A stretch of DNA of 64,000 bases from Tautonia sp040717455. GTDB lineage: Bacteria; Planctomycetota; Planctomycetia; Isosphaerales; Isosphaeraceae. This document shows positions 54,361 through 63,516 of the stretch, piece after piece. The notes below the pieces were generated by a model. The model was not told the origin of the DNA, ran no database searches, and worked only from the letters and a program-made list of their open reading frames with translations. Both the position numbers and the translations under genes were made by a program. The stretch is taken from contig NZ_JBFEFH010000029.1 in NCBI RefSeq assembly GCF_040717455.1, positions 16,261 to 80,260 of the forward strand. Reading direction: 5' to 3'. Numbering within the stretch: position 1 is the first letter of the stretch; each line of letters begins with the position of its first letter.

Positions 54361-55725
54361 ATGAATCCGTCTCGCGTCCTCAGAGTGCTGCTGTTCTCGG
54401 GAATCATCCCCCTCGTCGCGTGTGAGGCCCGAGCTCAGGGGGTCGTTTCACCCGGTGCCGGCCCCATCAACCGAGCGATGGCCGGTGCCTCGACGGCGGC
54501 CCCGGTCGACTTCGGCTCCAGCTACTGGAACCCGGCGACGCTGAGCTTCCTGGAGCGGGATGAGGTCCTGCTCGGCTCGGAGTTGATCATCCCGAGCATC
54601 CACTTTTCGGGGGCACTGCCGGCCGGGGCGATCAACGGGACTTTCCCCACGACCGGCCGCTTCGGCACCTCCCGGAGCGACAGCGGGGTGGCGAGTAACC
54701 TCGCGGTCGGCGGCTCGTTCCGGCTCCGCCCCGAGTCGCCGATCACGATGGGCCTGGGGATCTTCGGCCTGGTCGGGGGGAACGTGAACTTCGCCGGGAG
54801 CTACTCGACCCCGCCCCTCGGCCCCCGGCAGCCGCCCGAGTTCTTCGGGCTGGGCCCGATCTACGCGAACACGGCCCTGCTCTCGATCAAGCCGATGGCG
54901 TCGTACCGGGCGAGCGACCGGCTCGCGGTCGCCCTGGCCCCCGTCATCTCGACCGGCACCGTCCAGTTCAGCCCGGGCTTCTTCGCGCCCGGCCCGCCGG
55001 ACCAGTTCGGCGTCCCGACGTTCCCGCCCGCCACCAATTCGCGCCCCTTCTGGGGGGCCGGCTTCGAGATCGGCCTCTTCTACGAGCTGACCCCCTCGTG
55101 GAACGTCGGCTTCTCGTACAAGAGCCCGGTCTGGCAGGAGAAATGGTCGTACAACAGCTTCAACCCCGACCTGTCTCCCCGCCGGATCGGGATTCAGGCC
55201 GAAGTCCCGGCGATCTACTCGTGGGGCGTCGCCTACAAGGGGATCGATCGGCTCCTGATCGATGTCGACCTGCGTTACTTCGACTACGGCAATGCCGCCA
55301 TGTGGGGCGACTCGCTCCAGAGCGGCGGCCTGAACTGGAACAGCATCTTCGCCGTGGCGGTCGGCGGGCAGTATCAACTCACGGAGCACCTCACGATCCG
55401 CGGCGGCTACCTGTTCAACGAGAACCCGATCAACGAGGTCCAGACCTTGTTCAATGTCCAGGCGCCGGGGTTCCTGCAGCACTCGCTGTCCCTTGGTGCC
55501 TCGCTCCGCCTGAACGAGAACATCGTCTTCTCGGCCGGCTGGGTCCACGCGTTCCGCAACGACATCGAGGGGCCGATCGCCCAGATTCCCGGCTCCAGCG
55601 CCCGGATGGATGGCCAGGTGGACTCGATCCTCGCCGGCCTGACGATCCAGTACGGGGCGCCGAAGAACCCGCCTCGGATCGCCTCCGGCGGGGAGGCCGG
55701 ATCTCCGGTCGCCGCCCCGTACTGA
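54361..55725 (+). CDS. FadL/OmpP1/TodX-family outer-membrane transporter
   Basis: A 454-residue protein with a signal peptide (LRVLLFSGIIPLVACEARAQ). The mature N-terminus GAGPINRAMAGASTAAPVDFG followed by SSYWNPATLSFL is the FadL hatch-type N-terminal segment with its NPA motif. The remainder is a beta-barrel with PTWNVGFSYKSP-like strands (PSWNVGFSYKSPVWQEKW). Family members take up long-chain fatty acids or aromatic hydrocarbons. GGGAGG lies 9 bases before the ATG at 54361; an ATG at 54355 is in frame. Last gene of the plus-strand block; it converges with aroB 5 bases away. Confidence 0.88.
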   Translation: MNPSRVLRVLLFSGIIPLVACEARAQGVVSPGAGPINRAMAGASTAAPVDFGSSYWNPATLSFLERDEVLLGSELIIPSIHFSGALPAGAINGTFPTTGRFGTSRSDSGVASNLAVGGSFRLRPESPITMGLGIFGLVGGNVNFAGSYSTPPLGPRQPPEFFGLGPIYANTALLSIKPMASYRASDRLAVALAPVISTGTVQFSPGFFAPGPPDQFGVPTFPPATNSRPFWGAGFEIGLFYELTPSWNVGFSYKSPVWQEKWSYNSFNPDLSPRRIGIQAEVPAIYSWGVAYKGIDRLLIDVDLRYFDYGNAAMWGDSLQSGGLNWNSIFAVAVGGQYQLTEHLTIRGGYLFNENPINEVQTLFNVQAPGFLQHSLSLGASLRLNENIVFSAGWVHAFRNDIEGPIAQIPGSSARMDGQVDSILAGLTIQYGAPKNPPRIASGGEAGSPVAAPY

Positions 55726-55730
55726 CGCGA

Positions 55731-56900
55731 TCAGCGGCCCGGGGCGGTCAGCTCGGCGAGGACGGCGATCAGGTCGGCCTCGGTCGGGGCGTCGGTCAGC
55801 TCGACCCGGCCGAGCGACCGCGGGAGGACGTAGCGGATGCGGCCGGCCCGGTTCTTCTTGTCGAGGGTCATGGCGTCGCGGAGGGCCGAGGGGTCGAGCC
55901 CCGGGGCGGTCGTCGGCAGGCCGAGGTGATCGAGGACCCGGGCGAGGCGGTCGGTCAGGTGGCGGTCGATCCAGCCGAGCCGCTCGGCCAGGCGGGCCTC
56001 GGCGACCATGCCGGCGGAGACGGCCTCGCCGTGCTGGAAGGCGCCGCCGTAGCCGGCGACGGCCTCGATGGCGTGGCCGATCGTGTGGCCGAAGTTCAGG
56101 ACGGCGCGGAGGCCGGTCTCCTCGCGCTCGTCCTGCGAGACGACCTCGGCCTTCAGCTCGCAGCAGCGGGCGACGACCCGCCGGACGGCCTCGGGTTCGA
56201 GCGTCAAGAGGGCCGTGGCGTCGCGCTCGACCAGGTCGAAGAAGGGGGCGTCGAGGATCAGGCCGTACTTGACCACCTCGGCCATCCCGCAGCGCAGCTC
56301 TCGGGGGGGCAGGCTGATGAGGCTCTCGGTGTCGATCCAGACGCCGACCGGCTGGTGGAAGCTGCCGACGATGTTCTTGGCCGCCGGCCGGTTCACGGCC
56401 ACCTTGCCGCCGACCGAGCTGTCGACCTGCGCCAGGAGGGTCGTCGGGACCATGAGCAAAGGGACCCCCCGGGCATACGTCGCCGCGACGAACCCGGCCA
56501 GGTCCCCCACGACCCCGCCGCCGATGGCCACGACCGCCGCGTGCCGGTCGGCCCGCATGGCGATGAGGCGATCGAGCAGCGCGGCCGCCCGGTCGAGCGA
56601 CTTGCTGGCCTCTCCCGGGGGGATGACGGCCGTCTCGGCGGCGATCCCCTGCGCGGTCAGGGACCGGGCGAAGGGCTCGGCGATCGGCTCGACGTTCGTA
56701 TCGGTGATGACCAGCGCGACGCGGCATCCCCGGCCCGCCCGGGTCGCCTCCAGGGCGGCTCGGGCGAAGGGTCCGAAGCCCTCCGGGGCGCCCGAGACGA
56801 TCCGGATGTCGTACGAGCGTTCGCCCAGGGGGACGTGGACGGTCCGGGGCTGCGGGGCGGGATCGGGCGGAGGGGGAGGGGGAGGGGGGGCGTCGGTCAC
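55731..56900 (-). CDS. aroB: 3-dehydroquinate synthase with proline-rich leader
   Basis: A 389-residue enzyme; the NAD-binding GGGVVGDLAGFVAATYARG, VPTTLLAQVDSSVGGKVAVN, and zinc ligands in RCGMAEVVKYG, NFGHTIGHAIEAV and FQHGEAVSAGM are all present. It converts DAHP to 3-dehydroquinate in the shikimate pathway. The GTG at 56900 gives a 20-residue leader (VTDAPPPPPPPPDPAPQPR) with eight consecutive prolines, absent from typical AroB. The leader is needed because no later in-frame start precedes the first conserved strand. The DNA there is a run of G-tracts on the plus strand. Confidence 0.93.
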   Translation of the reverse strand: MTDAPPPPPPPPDPAPQPRTVHVPLGERSYDIRIVSGAPEGFGPFARAALEATRAGRGCRVALVITDTNVEPIAEPFARSLTAQGIAAETAVIPPGEASKSLDRAAALLDRLIAMRADRHAAVVAIGGGVVGDLAGFVAATYARGVPLLMVPTTLLAQVDSSVGGKVAVNRPAAKNIVGSFHQPVGVWIDTESLISLPPRELRCGMAEVVKYGLILDAPFFDLVERDATALLTLEPEAVRRVVARCCELKAEVVSQDEREETGLRAVLNFGHTIGHAIEAVAGYGGAFQHGEAVSAGMVAEARLAERLGWIDRHLTDRLARVLDHLGLPTTAPGLDPSALRDAMTLDKKNRAGRIRYVLPRSLGRVELTDAPTEADLIAVLAELTAPGR

Positions 56901-57493
56901 GGCGGGGCCTCGAAGGGTTGCGGATCGCGGCGTCGAACCGATCCGATCCCGCCGCCCGTGTGCTTTGATGAAGGGCAACTGTAGCGATCGGCTCCGGAGG
57001 CGGTCAAGCGAAGGGCGCACGCCGAGGGGCGCATCGAGCTTTCGACGGCGGAGGGGGGGAGGGGGGACCTCGCGCAGGGACGCGGAGACGCGGACAAGGG
57101 AGGGGAGGAAGAGCAGAGGGAATCGGTTCGCGGAGCGGCGTCTCGCGCCATCACGGGCGGCGGTGTCGGGCGGGGTGACATCGGCCTTGGCGACGGTGCG
57201 AGGAACCGCCGGCGGATGCCGAGCCCGGGGGGAGTTTGCTGGTCGGGCCGAGAATGAGGCCGGGCGGGGCGGATGGGGGGATGGCAGGGGCGAGATTCCT
57301 CGGGGTGGCGCGACGCTGGCGGGTGGACAATCGAGGCACGAATGCCAACAATGTCGAGAAGCCCGCCGATCCGCGCTCCCGATTGGGAAAGGCGTTCTGC
57401 ACAGGCCAATCAACACGCTTTAAGTTAAGCTAGAGACCCCAAGGGCCGGTCGACCGGCGGGTCGTCCCCCTCTCGCTCCAGAACCTTCCGCCC
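56901..57493. other. Intergenic region between divergent aroB and polyprenyl synthase genes
   Basis: A 593-base region with no convincing gene. It must carry both promoters. The only AT-rich patch, CACGCTTTAAGTTAAGCTAG (57413-57432), contains the inverted repeat GCTTTAAGTTAAGC and lies about 65 bases before the synthase ATG, so it may be that gene's core promoter or operator. The G-tracts in 57040-57130 have no clear role. Confidence 0.4.
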
Positions 57494-58408
57494 ATGAGTA
57501 GCCCGAGCACCGCCGTTGACCTCGCCGCGTTCCTCGGGGATGCCCGGCGGCGAGTGGACGAGGCATTGGACCGCTACCTGCCCGACGACCCGCCGGCCGA
57601 CGCCGAATGCCCCTCCCGGCTCCTGCTGGCCATGCGGTATAGCCTGCTCGGGGGCGGCAAGCGCCTGCGGCCGATCCTCGCCCTGATGGCGGCCGAGTCC
57701 GTGGGAGGCGACCCGGATCGGGCCCTGCCCGCGGCCTGCGCCCTGGAAATGGTGCATACGTATTCCTTGATTCACGATGACCTGCCCGCGATGGACGACG
57801 ACGACCTCCGCCGGGGGCGCCCGACCTGCCATCGCGCCTTCGACGAAGCCACCGCGATCCTCGCCGGGGACGCCCTGCAGGCGCTCGCCTTCGAGGTGAT
57901 CGCCCGGGACATCCGGCCCGGCGAGGCCGCCGCCCGCTGCTGCCTGGAGCTGGCCGAGGCCTGCGGGCCGAACGGCATGGTCGGCGGCCAGATGGCCGAC
58001 CTGGCCGCCGAAGGGCGATCCGACGCGACGGTCGAGGCGCTGGAGGCCATCCACCGCCGCAAGACCGGGGCCCTGCTCCGCGCGAGCCTCCGCATGGGGG
58101 CCATCGCCGCCGGCGCCGATGACGACGCCCTGCTCGCCCTCGATCGCTACGGCCGGGGCGTCGGCCTGGCCTTCCAGATCATCGACGACCTGCTCGATGT
58201 CCAGGGAGACGAGGCCAAGCTCGGCAAGCGCGTCGGCAAGGACTCGGGCCTGGGCAAGTGGACCTATCCCGGCCTGCTCGGTATCGAGGGCAGCCGACGC
58301 CGGGCCCGCCAGGTGGCCGAGGACGCCGTCGCGGCGCTGGAGCCGCTGGGCGACCGCGGCACCCGACTGAGGGCCCTGGCCCTGGATCTGCTGGAAAGGG
58401 ACCGTTGA
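57494..58408 (+). CDS. ispA: Short-chain polyprenyl (farnesyl/geranylgeranyl) diphosphate synthase
   Basis: A 304-residue trans-isoprenyl synthase. The first Asp-rich motif, with two inserted residues, is HDDLPAMDDDDLRRGRPTCH (about 94-113), typical of bacterial short-chain enzymes. The second is IIDDLLDVQGDEAKLGKR (about 230). LLGGGKRLRPIL carries the IPP-binding residues. It condenses IPP with allylic diphosphates to make FPP or GGPP. dxs begins 2 bases after its stop, so the two isoprenoid genes are co-transcribed. Chain length cannot be fixed from sequence alone. Confidence 0.92.
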   Translation: MSSPSTAVDLAAFLGDARRRVDEALDRYLPDDPPADAECPSRLLLAMRYSLLGGGKRLRPILALMAAESVGGDPDRALPAACALEMVHTYSLIHDDLPAMDDDDLRRGRPTCHRAFDEATAILAGDALQALAFEVIARDIRPGEAAARCCLELAEACGPNGMVGGQMADLAAEGRSDATVEALEAIHRRKTGALLRASLRMGAIAAGADDDALLALDRYGRGVGLAFQIIDDLLDVQGDEAKLGKRVGKDSGLGKWTYPGLLGIEGSRRRARQVAEDAVAALEPLGDRGTRLRALALDLLERDR

Positions 58409-58410
58409 CG

Positions 58411-60372
58411 ATGAGCACCCCCCCGAGTCCGAGTCCGATCCTCCCCCGCATCCAATCGCCGGCCGACCTGCACCGGCTCTCGGAGCACGACCTCGAGCGC
58501 CTGGCCTCCGAGATGCGCGAGGAGCTGATCGGCGTCGTCGGCCGCCGCTCGGCCCACTTCGCCAGCAACCTCGGCGTCGTCGAGCTCTGCCTGGCCCTGC
58601 ACCTGGCCTTCGACTTCACCCGGGACCGCCTGATCTGGGACACCGGCCACCAGATCTACCCCCACAAGCTCATCACCGGCCGCGCGGGCCAGATCCACTC
58701 GATCCGGACCAAAGGGGGGCTGATGGGCTACCCCAACCCGAGCGAGAGCCCGTACGACCTGTTCATGACCGGGCACGCCGGGTGCGCCCCCTCGACCGCG
58801 CTGGGCCTGCACGCCGGGGACATCGTCACCGGCCACCCCGATCGCTACAGCGTGGCGGTGATCGGCGACGGCGCGTTCCCCTCGGGCGTCGTCTACGAGG
58901 CGCTGAACAACGCGGCGGGTCACAGCCACGGCAAGCGTTATCTCGTCATCTTGAATGACAACAAGATGTCGATCTGCCCCCGTGTGGGCGGCATCGCCTA
59001 CTACCTCGACAAGGCCCGCATGACCCCCGAGTACAACCGGGCCAACAAGCTCGTGCGCAAGCTCCTGCCGAGCATCCCGCTGGTGGGGGACCAGGCCGAC
59101 CGCCTGTTGCAGCAGTTCAAGGACGCGGTGAAGGCCAGCGTCCACGGCGGCATGATCTTCGAGGAGCTCGGCTTCACCTACCTCGGCCCGATCGACGGCC
59201 ACGACCTGAAGACGCTCCAGACCTACCTGGAGAAGGTCAAGGCGATGGAGGGGCCGATCCTCCTGCACGTCTTGACCGACAAGGGCCGGGGCTTCGAGCC
59301 GGCCGAGAAGGACCCCGTCTCCTTCCACGCCCCCGCCCCCTTCCAGCGCTGCGAGGAAGGGATCATCCCCTTGAAGACGTCGTCGACGAAGGCGTACACC
59401 AACGCCGTGGCCGACGCCCTGTACGACGCCCTCGGCCGCGACCCGAAGGTCGCCGTGCTGACCGCCGCCATGTGCGAGGGGAACAAGCTCCAGAAGATTC
59501 GCGAGGGCTTCCCCGACCGCTTCTTCGACGTCGGCATCTGCGAGGCCCACGCCGTGACCTTCGCCGCCGGCATGGCCAAGGCCGGCGCCCGGCCGGTGGT
59601 GGACATCTACAGCACCTTCCTGCAGCGGGGCTACGACCACATCTTCCAGGAAGTCGCCTTGCAGGATCTGCCGGTCGTCTTCTGCATGGACCGGGCCGGC
59701 CTGGTCGGCTCGGACGGCCCGACGCACCACGGCACGTATGACCTGGCTTACATGCGACCCTTCCCGAACATGGTCGTCATGGCCCCCGGCGACGCCCGGG
59801 ACGTGGCCCCGATGATCGACTGGGCGCTGGCGCACGACCACCCCGTCTCGATCCGGTATCCGAAGGCCAACCTGGAGGAGGTCGAGCGCGACCCGCAGCC
59901 GATCGAGCTGGGCCAGGCCGAGGTGCTCGAATGGGAGACCGACGGCATGCTGCTGGCCCTCGGGGCCCAGGTGCCCGACTGCCTCCGCGCGGCCGAACGG
60001 CTCCGCAACGAGCACGGCCTGCGGATCGGCGTCATCAACGCCCGGTTCGCCAAGCCGCTCGACACGGCGACCGTCTTCAAGGCGCTCGACGAGTGCGGCT
60101 TCGTCCTCACCATCGAGGAAGGCTGCCTGATGGGCGGCTTCGGCTCGGCCGTCCTGGAAGCCGCCAACGAGGCTGGGCGGAACACGGCGCACGTCCGTCG
60201 CCTCGGTTTGCCCGACCGCTTCGTCCTGCACGCCGAGCGCGACGAGCAGCTCGCCGAGGTCGGCCTCGACGTCGATGGCATCGTCCGCGCCTGCCTTGAA
60301 CTCGCCCAGCACCTCGGCATCAGCGGCGAGGCCGACGAATCCGCGGCCGCCCCCGGCCGCTCGGCAGGCTGA
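58411..60372 (+). CDS. dxs: 1-deoxy-D-xylulose-5-phosphate synthase
   Basis: A 653-residue thiamine-diphosphate enzyme. Family sites include GRRSAHFASNLGVVELCLAL, WDTGHQIYPHKLITGR, VIGDGAFPSGVVYEALNNAA (ThDP/Mg site, about 150), LNDNKMSICPRVGGIAYYLD and DRAGLVGSDGPTHHGTYDL. It makes DXP from pyruvate and glyceraldehyde-3-phosphate, the entry to the MEP isoprenoid pathway. Two sites differ from the common form: GDGAMTGG is GDGAFPSG, and NDNEMSIS is NDNKMSIC. It follows the polyprenyl synthase gene by 2 bases. The C-terminus has a short unconserved tail. Confidence 0.94.
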   Translation: MSTPPSPSPILPRIQSPADLHRLSEHDLERLASEMREELIGVVGRRSAHFASNLGVVELCLALHLAFDFTRDRLIWDTGHQIYPHKLITGRAGQIHSIRTKGGLMGYPNPSESPYDLFMTGHAGCAPSTALGLHAGDIVTGHPDRYSVAVIGDGAFPSGVVYEALNNAAGHSHGKRYLVILNDNKMSICPRVGGIAYYLDKARMTPEYNRANKLVRKLLPSIPLVGDQADRLLQQFKDAVKASVHGGMIFEELGFTYLGPIDGHDLKTLQTYLEKVKAMEGPILLHVLTDKGRGFEPAEKDPVSFHAPAPFQRCEEGIIPLKTSSTKAYTNAVADALYDALGRDPKVAVLTAAMCEGNKLQKIREGFPDRFFDVGICEAHAVTFAAGMAKAGARPVVDIYSTFLQRGYDHIFQEVALQDLPVVFCMDRAGLVGSDGPTHHGTYDLAYMRPFPNMVVMAPGDARDVAPMIDWALAHDHPVSIRYPKANLEEVERDPQPIELGQAEVLEWETDGMLLALGAQVPDCLRAAERLRNEHGLRIGVINARFAKPLDTATVFKALDECGFVLTIEEGCLMGGFGSAVLEAANEAGRNTAHVRRLGLPDRFVLHAERDEQLAEVGLDVDGIVRACLELAQHLGISGEADESAAAPGRSAG

Positions 60373-60522
60373 TTGGTCGGACCGGGCCGGACCGCTCCGG
60401 TTTGTCGCGCTCCTTCGCACGCCGCCCGGTGGCGTCTTCGCCCCGACGCCCCCGGGCCAGTAGAATGGAGTCGAGGGTTCGCGCCAACGCAGACCGAACC
60501 GATCACCGGGGAGCCGCGATCA

Positions 60523-61236
60523 ATGGCCACCGCAGCGAGCACGACCACCGGGCCTGGTCGGACCGGGTCATCGGTCCGTCCCCTCCCTCCCCTCGAAAAC
60601 GGCGACCGGCTGACCCGCGCCGAGTTCGAACGTCGCTACGACGCGATGCCCGAGCTGAAGAAGGCCGAACTGATTGAGGGAGTCGTCTACATGGGTTCTC
60701 CCGTTCGTCTCCGAAACCATGGGCGGCCCCACTCCCACCTGGTCACCTGGCTCGGGACGTACGAGGCCGCGACGCAAGGGGTTCTCGTCGCCGACAACGC
60801 CACTGTCCGGCTCGACCTTGATAACGAGCCTCAGCCCGACATTCTCCTGATGATCGACCCCTCCCGGGGGGGCCAGGCCCGGATTTCGGACGACGACTAC
60901 ATTGAGGGCGCTCCCGAGCTGGTCGTCGAGATCGCCTCCAGCAGCGTGAGCCTCGACCTGAACGCGAAGCTCCAGGTGTATCGGCGCAGCAATGTGAGGG
61001 AATATCTCACCTGGCGGGTGCTCGACGGAGCGATCGACTGGCGGGTGCTCAGGGACGACCGCTACGAGCTGATCCCCGCCGACGATCGGGGTCGGCTGCG
61101 CAGTACGGTGTTTCCCGGCCTCTGGCTCGATCCGTCGGCGTTGCTCCGGGGCGACCTGACGGCCGTGCTGGCCGCGCTCGGGGCCGGGCTCGCCGACCCT
61201 GAGCATGCGGCGTTCGTCGATCGCCTCCGGGGCTGA
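60523..61236 (+). CDS. Uma2-family restriction-endonuclease-like protein
   Basis: A 237-residue protein. The PD-(D/E)xK core is seen as RLDLDNEPQPDILLMID, then APELVVEIASSSVSLDLNAK and LQVYRRSNVREYLTWRVLDG, which together are diagnostic of Uma2 (DUF820) proteins. These are hugely expanded in planctomycetes and cyanobacteria; nuclease activity is predicted, but the biological role is unsettled. The N-terminus includes RLTRAEFERRYDAMPELKKA, also standard. The ATG at 60523 is the nearest start. Confidence 0.92.
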   Translation: MATAASTTTGPGRTGSSVRPLPPLENGDRLTRAEFERRYDAMPELKKAELIEGVVYMGSPVRLRNHGRPHSHLVTWLGTYEAATQGVLVADNATVRLDLDNEPQPDILLMIDPSRGGQARISDDDYIEGAPELVVEIASSSVSLDLNAKLQVYRRSNVREYLTWRVLDGAIDWRVLRDDRYELIPADDRGRLRSTVFPGLWLDPSALLRGDLTAVLAALGAGLADPEHAAFVDRLRG

Positions 61237-61266
61237 GTGACAGGCCTGAAGAACCAGACGGGACGA

Positions 61267-61992
61267 TCAGGCGACCACCCCGCCCGGCTCGGGGGCGAAG
61301 ACTTCCGTCGAAAGCCCGAGGTGCCCGATCTGTGCCCGCAACTGATCCGGCGTGCCGATCAGGGGGGGAAAGGTGCCGTAGTGGCATGGGATGACCGCCT
61401 TGACGCCGAGCAACCGGCAGGCAAACGCGGCGGCGCGGGGGTCCATGGTGTAGTGGTCGCCGATCGGGAGGATGGCGGCGTCGGGGGCGTAGAGTTCCCG
61501 GATCAACGACATGTCGCCGAACAGGCAGGTGTCCCCGGCGATGTAGAGCTTGAACCCGTTGGAGAAGGTGGCGACGTAGCCGGCCGCCTCGCCGAGGTAG
61601 ACGATCGTGCCGTCCTGCTCGGTCCAGGAGGAGGAGTGGCGCGCGTCGGTCATCGTCAGGGCGATGTTCGGCGAGCCGAGGCAGACGGATCCCCCCTTGT
61701 TCATGCCGAGCAGCCTGGAGCCGTCGATCCCCTTCGAGCCGAGCCAGCCGGTCAGGTCGTACATGCCGACGATCTGGCCCGAGCAGCGTCTGGCCGCCGA
61801 GAACACGTCGGCCAGGTGGTCGGCGTGGCCGTGGGTGATGGCGATCGCGTCGCAACTGACGTTGTAGAATTCCTCCGGGCATTTCGGGTTGTTGGCCAGG
61901 AACGGGTCGACCAGCAGGGTCTGGCCCTCGGGCGAGGTGATCAGGAAGGTCGAGTGGCCGAGCCAGGTGATGCGGACGCCTTGAAAATCCAT
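61267..61992 (-). CDS. Metallo-beta-lactamase-fold hydrolase, UPF0173-like
   Basis: A 241-residue protein. It has ITWLGHSTFLITSPEGQTLL, the metal motif AITHGHADHLAD (HxHxDH), YIAGDTCLFGDM, LPIGDHYTMDPRAAAFACR and VIPCHYGTFPPLIGTPDQL. This is the UPF0173/ulaG-like metal-dependent hydrolase pattern. The cytoplasmic substrate is unknown. The start at 61992 places MDFQGVRITWLGHS at the N-terminus as in homologues. It converges with the Uma2 gene. Confidence 0.9.
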   Translation of the reverse strand: MDFQGVRITWLGHSTFLITSPEGQTLLVDPFLANNPKCPEEFYNVSCDAIAITHGHADHLADVFSAARRCSGQIVGMYDLTGWLGSKGIDGSRLLGMNKGGSVCLGSPNIALTMTDARHSSSWTEQDGTIVYLGEAAGYVATFSNGFKLYIAGDTCLFGDMSLIRELYAPDAAILPIGDHYTMDPRAAAFACRLLGVKAVIPCHYGTFPPLIGTPDQLRAQIGHLGLSTEVFAPEPGGVVA

Positions 61993-62430
61993 TGCGAGCG
62001 AGGCTCCCGGGGGGTTCCAGTTGCGCGATCGACGCCAGGGCCCGGCCCTCCCGGGGGCACGGGGTTCCACCCGATCGGGGCAAGGGCGGCGATGCTTGCG
62101 GGGTGGGCGATCATCAACACATGACCGGGAGGGCAGGGGCGTTGGTCGAGACGCCTGCATTCTGACGGCACGAGGCGGCCTGGGCAACCCGATCCATCGG
62201 GCCGAGCCGGCGGCCGAGGCCCGGCCGGGAGCGATCGAAATTCCCGTCCCTCGCGAGAAAACCAACGGATTGGGATGCCGTTTGCGTACCGGGAAGAGAG
62301 GAGAGTGGAGTCGGCCCCCGGGCCGGGACTCTCACGGCCGCTCGCGAATCCTCCACCATGCCCGGTCGATTCCGGGAATCGCGACGGCCCATTCTTCTTC
62401 AAGCCTCCGAACCAAGGGAGCTGCAACGCG
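61993..62430. other. Intergenic region, no gene recognised
   Basis: A 438-base divergent gap between the MBL-fold hydrolase and lipoprotein genes. Reading frames here are Arg/Gly/Pro-rich and look like shadows. I see no repeat or clear promoter, apart from AT-richer sequence at 62235-62290 (GCGATCGAAATTCC, GAGAAAACCAACGGATTG). Confidence 0.35.
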
Positions 62431-62877
62431 ATGCCTGCACTGAACAACCGACTTGCCTGGATGACCAGCTTCGCCCTGGGCGGCGCCTTGCTTCTCACCG
62501 GCTGCGATTCCGGCCCGGCCGACGAACCCGTGATCGAGACCGTCGATCCCGCCGATCCGGGGATGCCCGGCGATCCGGCGATGCCCGGTGACGAGCCGGG
62601 CGGGATGGACCGCTCCGGCCTGATGCGCGGCATGCCCGGCGATGCCGTCGCCTCTCCGGGCGGATCGTCCACCAGCCCGGCCGACGAGCCGGCCCCGATC
62701 GACGAGCCGGCCCCGATCGACGAGCCGGCCCCGATCGACGAGCCGACCACCGTCGAGCCGCCCGCCGACGAGCCCGCCCCCGCCGACGAGCCGGCCCCGG
62801 CCGACGAGCCGGCGGACGAACCGGCCCCGGTCGAGCCCGAACCGGCTGACCCGGGTGTCGACGAGCCGAACTCCTGA
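62431..62877 (+). CDS. Lipoprotein with acidic Asp-Glu-Pro-Ala repeats
   Basis: A 148-residue protein. The lipobox LLLTGCDSG places the lipidated Cys at about 26. The rest is acidic and Pro-rich: VDPADPGMPGDPAMPGDEPG, then DEPAPI repeated three times (18-bp DNA units at about 62689-62742) and DEPAPA variants to the end. There is no folded domain, so it is probably an extended surface or periplasmic spacer. GGGAG lies 10 bases before the ATG at 62431. Confidence 0.75.
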   Translation: MPALNNRLAWMTSFALGGALLLTGCDSGPADEPVIETVDPADPGMPGDPAMPGDEPGGMDRSGLMRGMPGDAVASPGGSSTSPADEPAPIDEPAPIDEPAPIDEPTTVEPPADEPAPADEPAPADEPADEPAPVEPEPADPGVDEPNS

Positions 62878-63093
62878 GCGGGGCCGCTCCGGTCCCGGAT
62901 CCGCGACACGCTGCGGGCGAGGCCGGGACCGGCCCGGTTCCCCCCGGTTCGCGAGACGCATCTGCCCGAAACGCCGGGGGCCGGTTCTTGCTCCGTCGCC
63001 GACGACGATTCGGCGGGGGGGCGGGGACCGACCGGCGTTTCGGCGTCTCGCGCGACGAGATGTCCCATCGAGCGATTGAAAGCGGATTCGTCG

Positions 63094-63516
63094 ATGATTC
63101 ATTCAGAATCGATGCAGATTTCCACGCGAGGTCGGGGCACGTCGGAGCTGACCGACCAGATTCAGGGGATCGTGGCCCGGTCTGGCATCGATCAGGGCTT
63201 GTGCACGGTCTTCGTGCATCATACGAGCGCGTCGCTGATCATCTGCGAGAATGCCGACCCGAGTGTTCGCTCGGACCTGGAGCGTTATACGGCGCGACTG
63301 GTGCCCGACGGCGACCCCATCTTCCGGCACACGCTCGAAGGCCCGGACGACATGCCGGCTCATATCCGGTCGATCCTGACGCAGACATCCTTGACGATCC
63401 CGATTGCCGGGGGCCGTTGCGACCTGGGCACCTGGCAAGGGATCTTCCTCTGGGAGCATCGGGCCCACCCGCATCGCCGTCGCGTCACGGTGAGCGTGAT
63501 GGGAGAACGCTCCTGA
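63094..63516 (+). CDS. UPF0047/YjbQ-family protein
   Basis: A 140-residue protein. It has QISTRGRGTSELTDQIQGIV, the conserved CTVFVHHTSASLIICENAD, TLEGPDDMPAHIRSILTQTS and LGTWQGIFLWEHRAHPHRRR, all hallmarks of UPF0047 (YjbQ). The fold is a small beta-barrel trimer with conserved His/Asp/Glu; some members have weak thiamine-phosphate synthase activity. The true role is not established. Start at 63094; a TTG at 63076 is also in frame. There is no good ribosome-binding site. Confidence 0.92.
   Translation: MIHSESMQISTRGRGTSELTDQIQGIVARSGIDQGLCTVFVHHTSASLIICENADPSVRSDLERYTARLVPDGDPIFRHTLEGPDDMPAHIRSILTQTSLTIPIAGGRCDLGTWQGIFLWEHRAHPHRRRVTVSVMGERS

Noticed and set aside
61941..63068. Minus-strand frame with Gly-Ala-Gly-Ser-Ser repeats
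   Set aside because: It is the mirror of the DEPAPI repeats in the lipoprotein gene, which has a lipobox and a ribosome-binding site.
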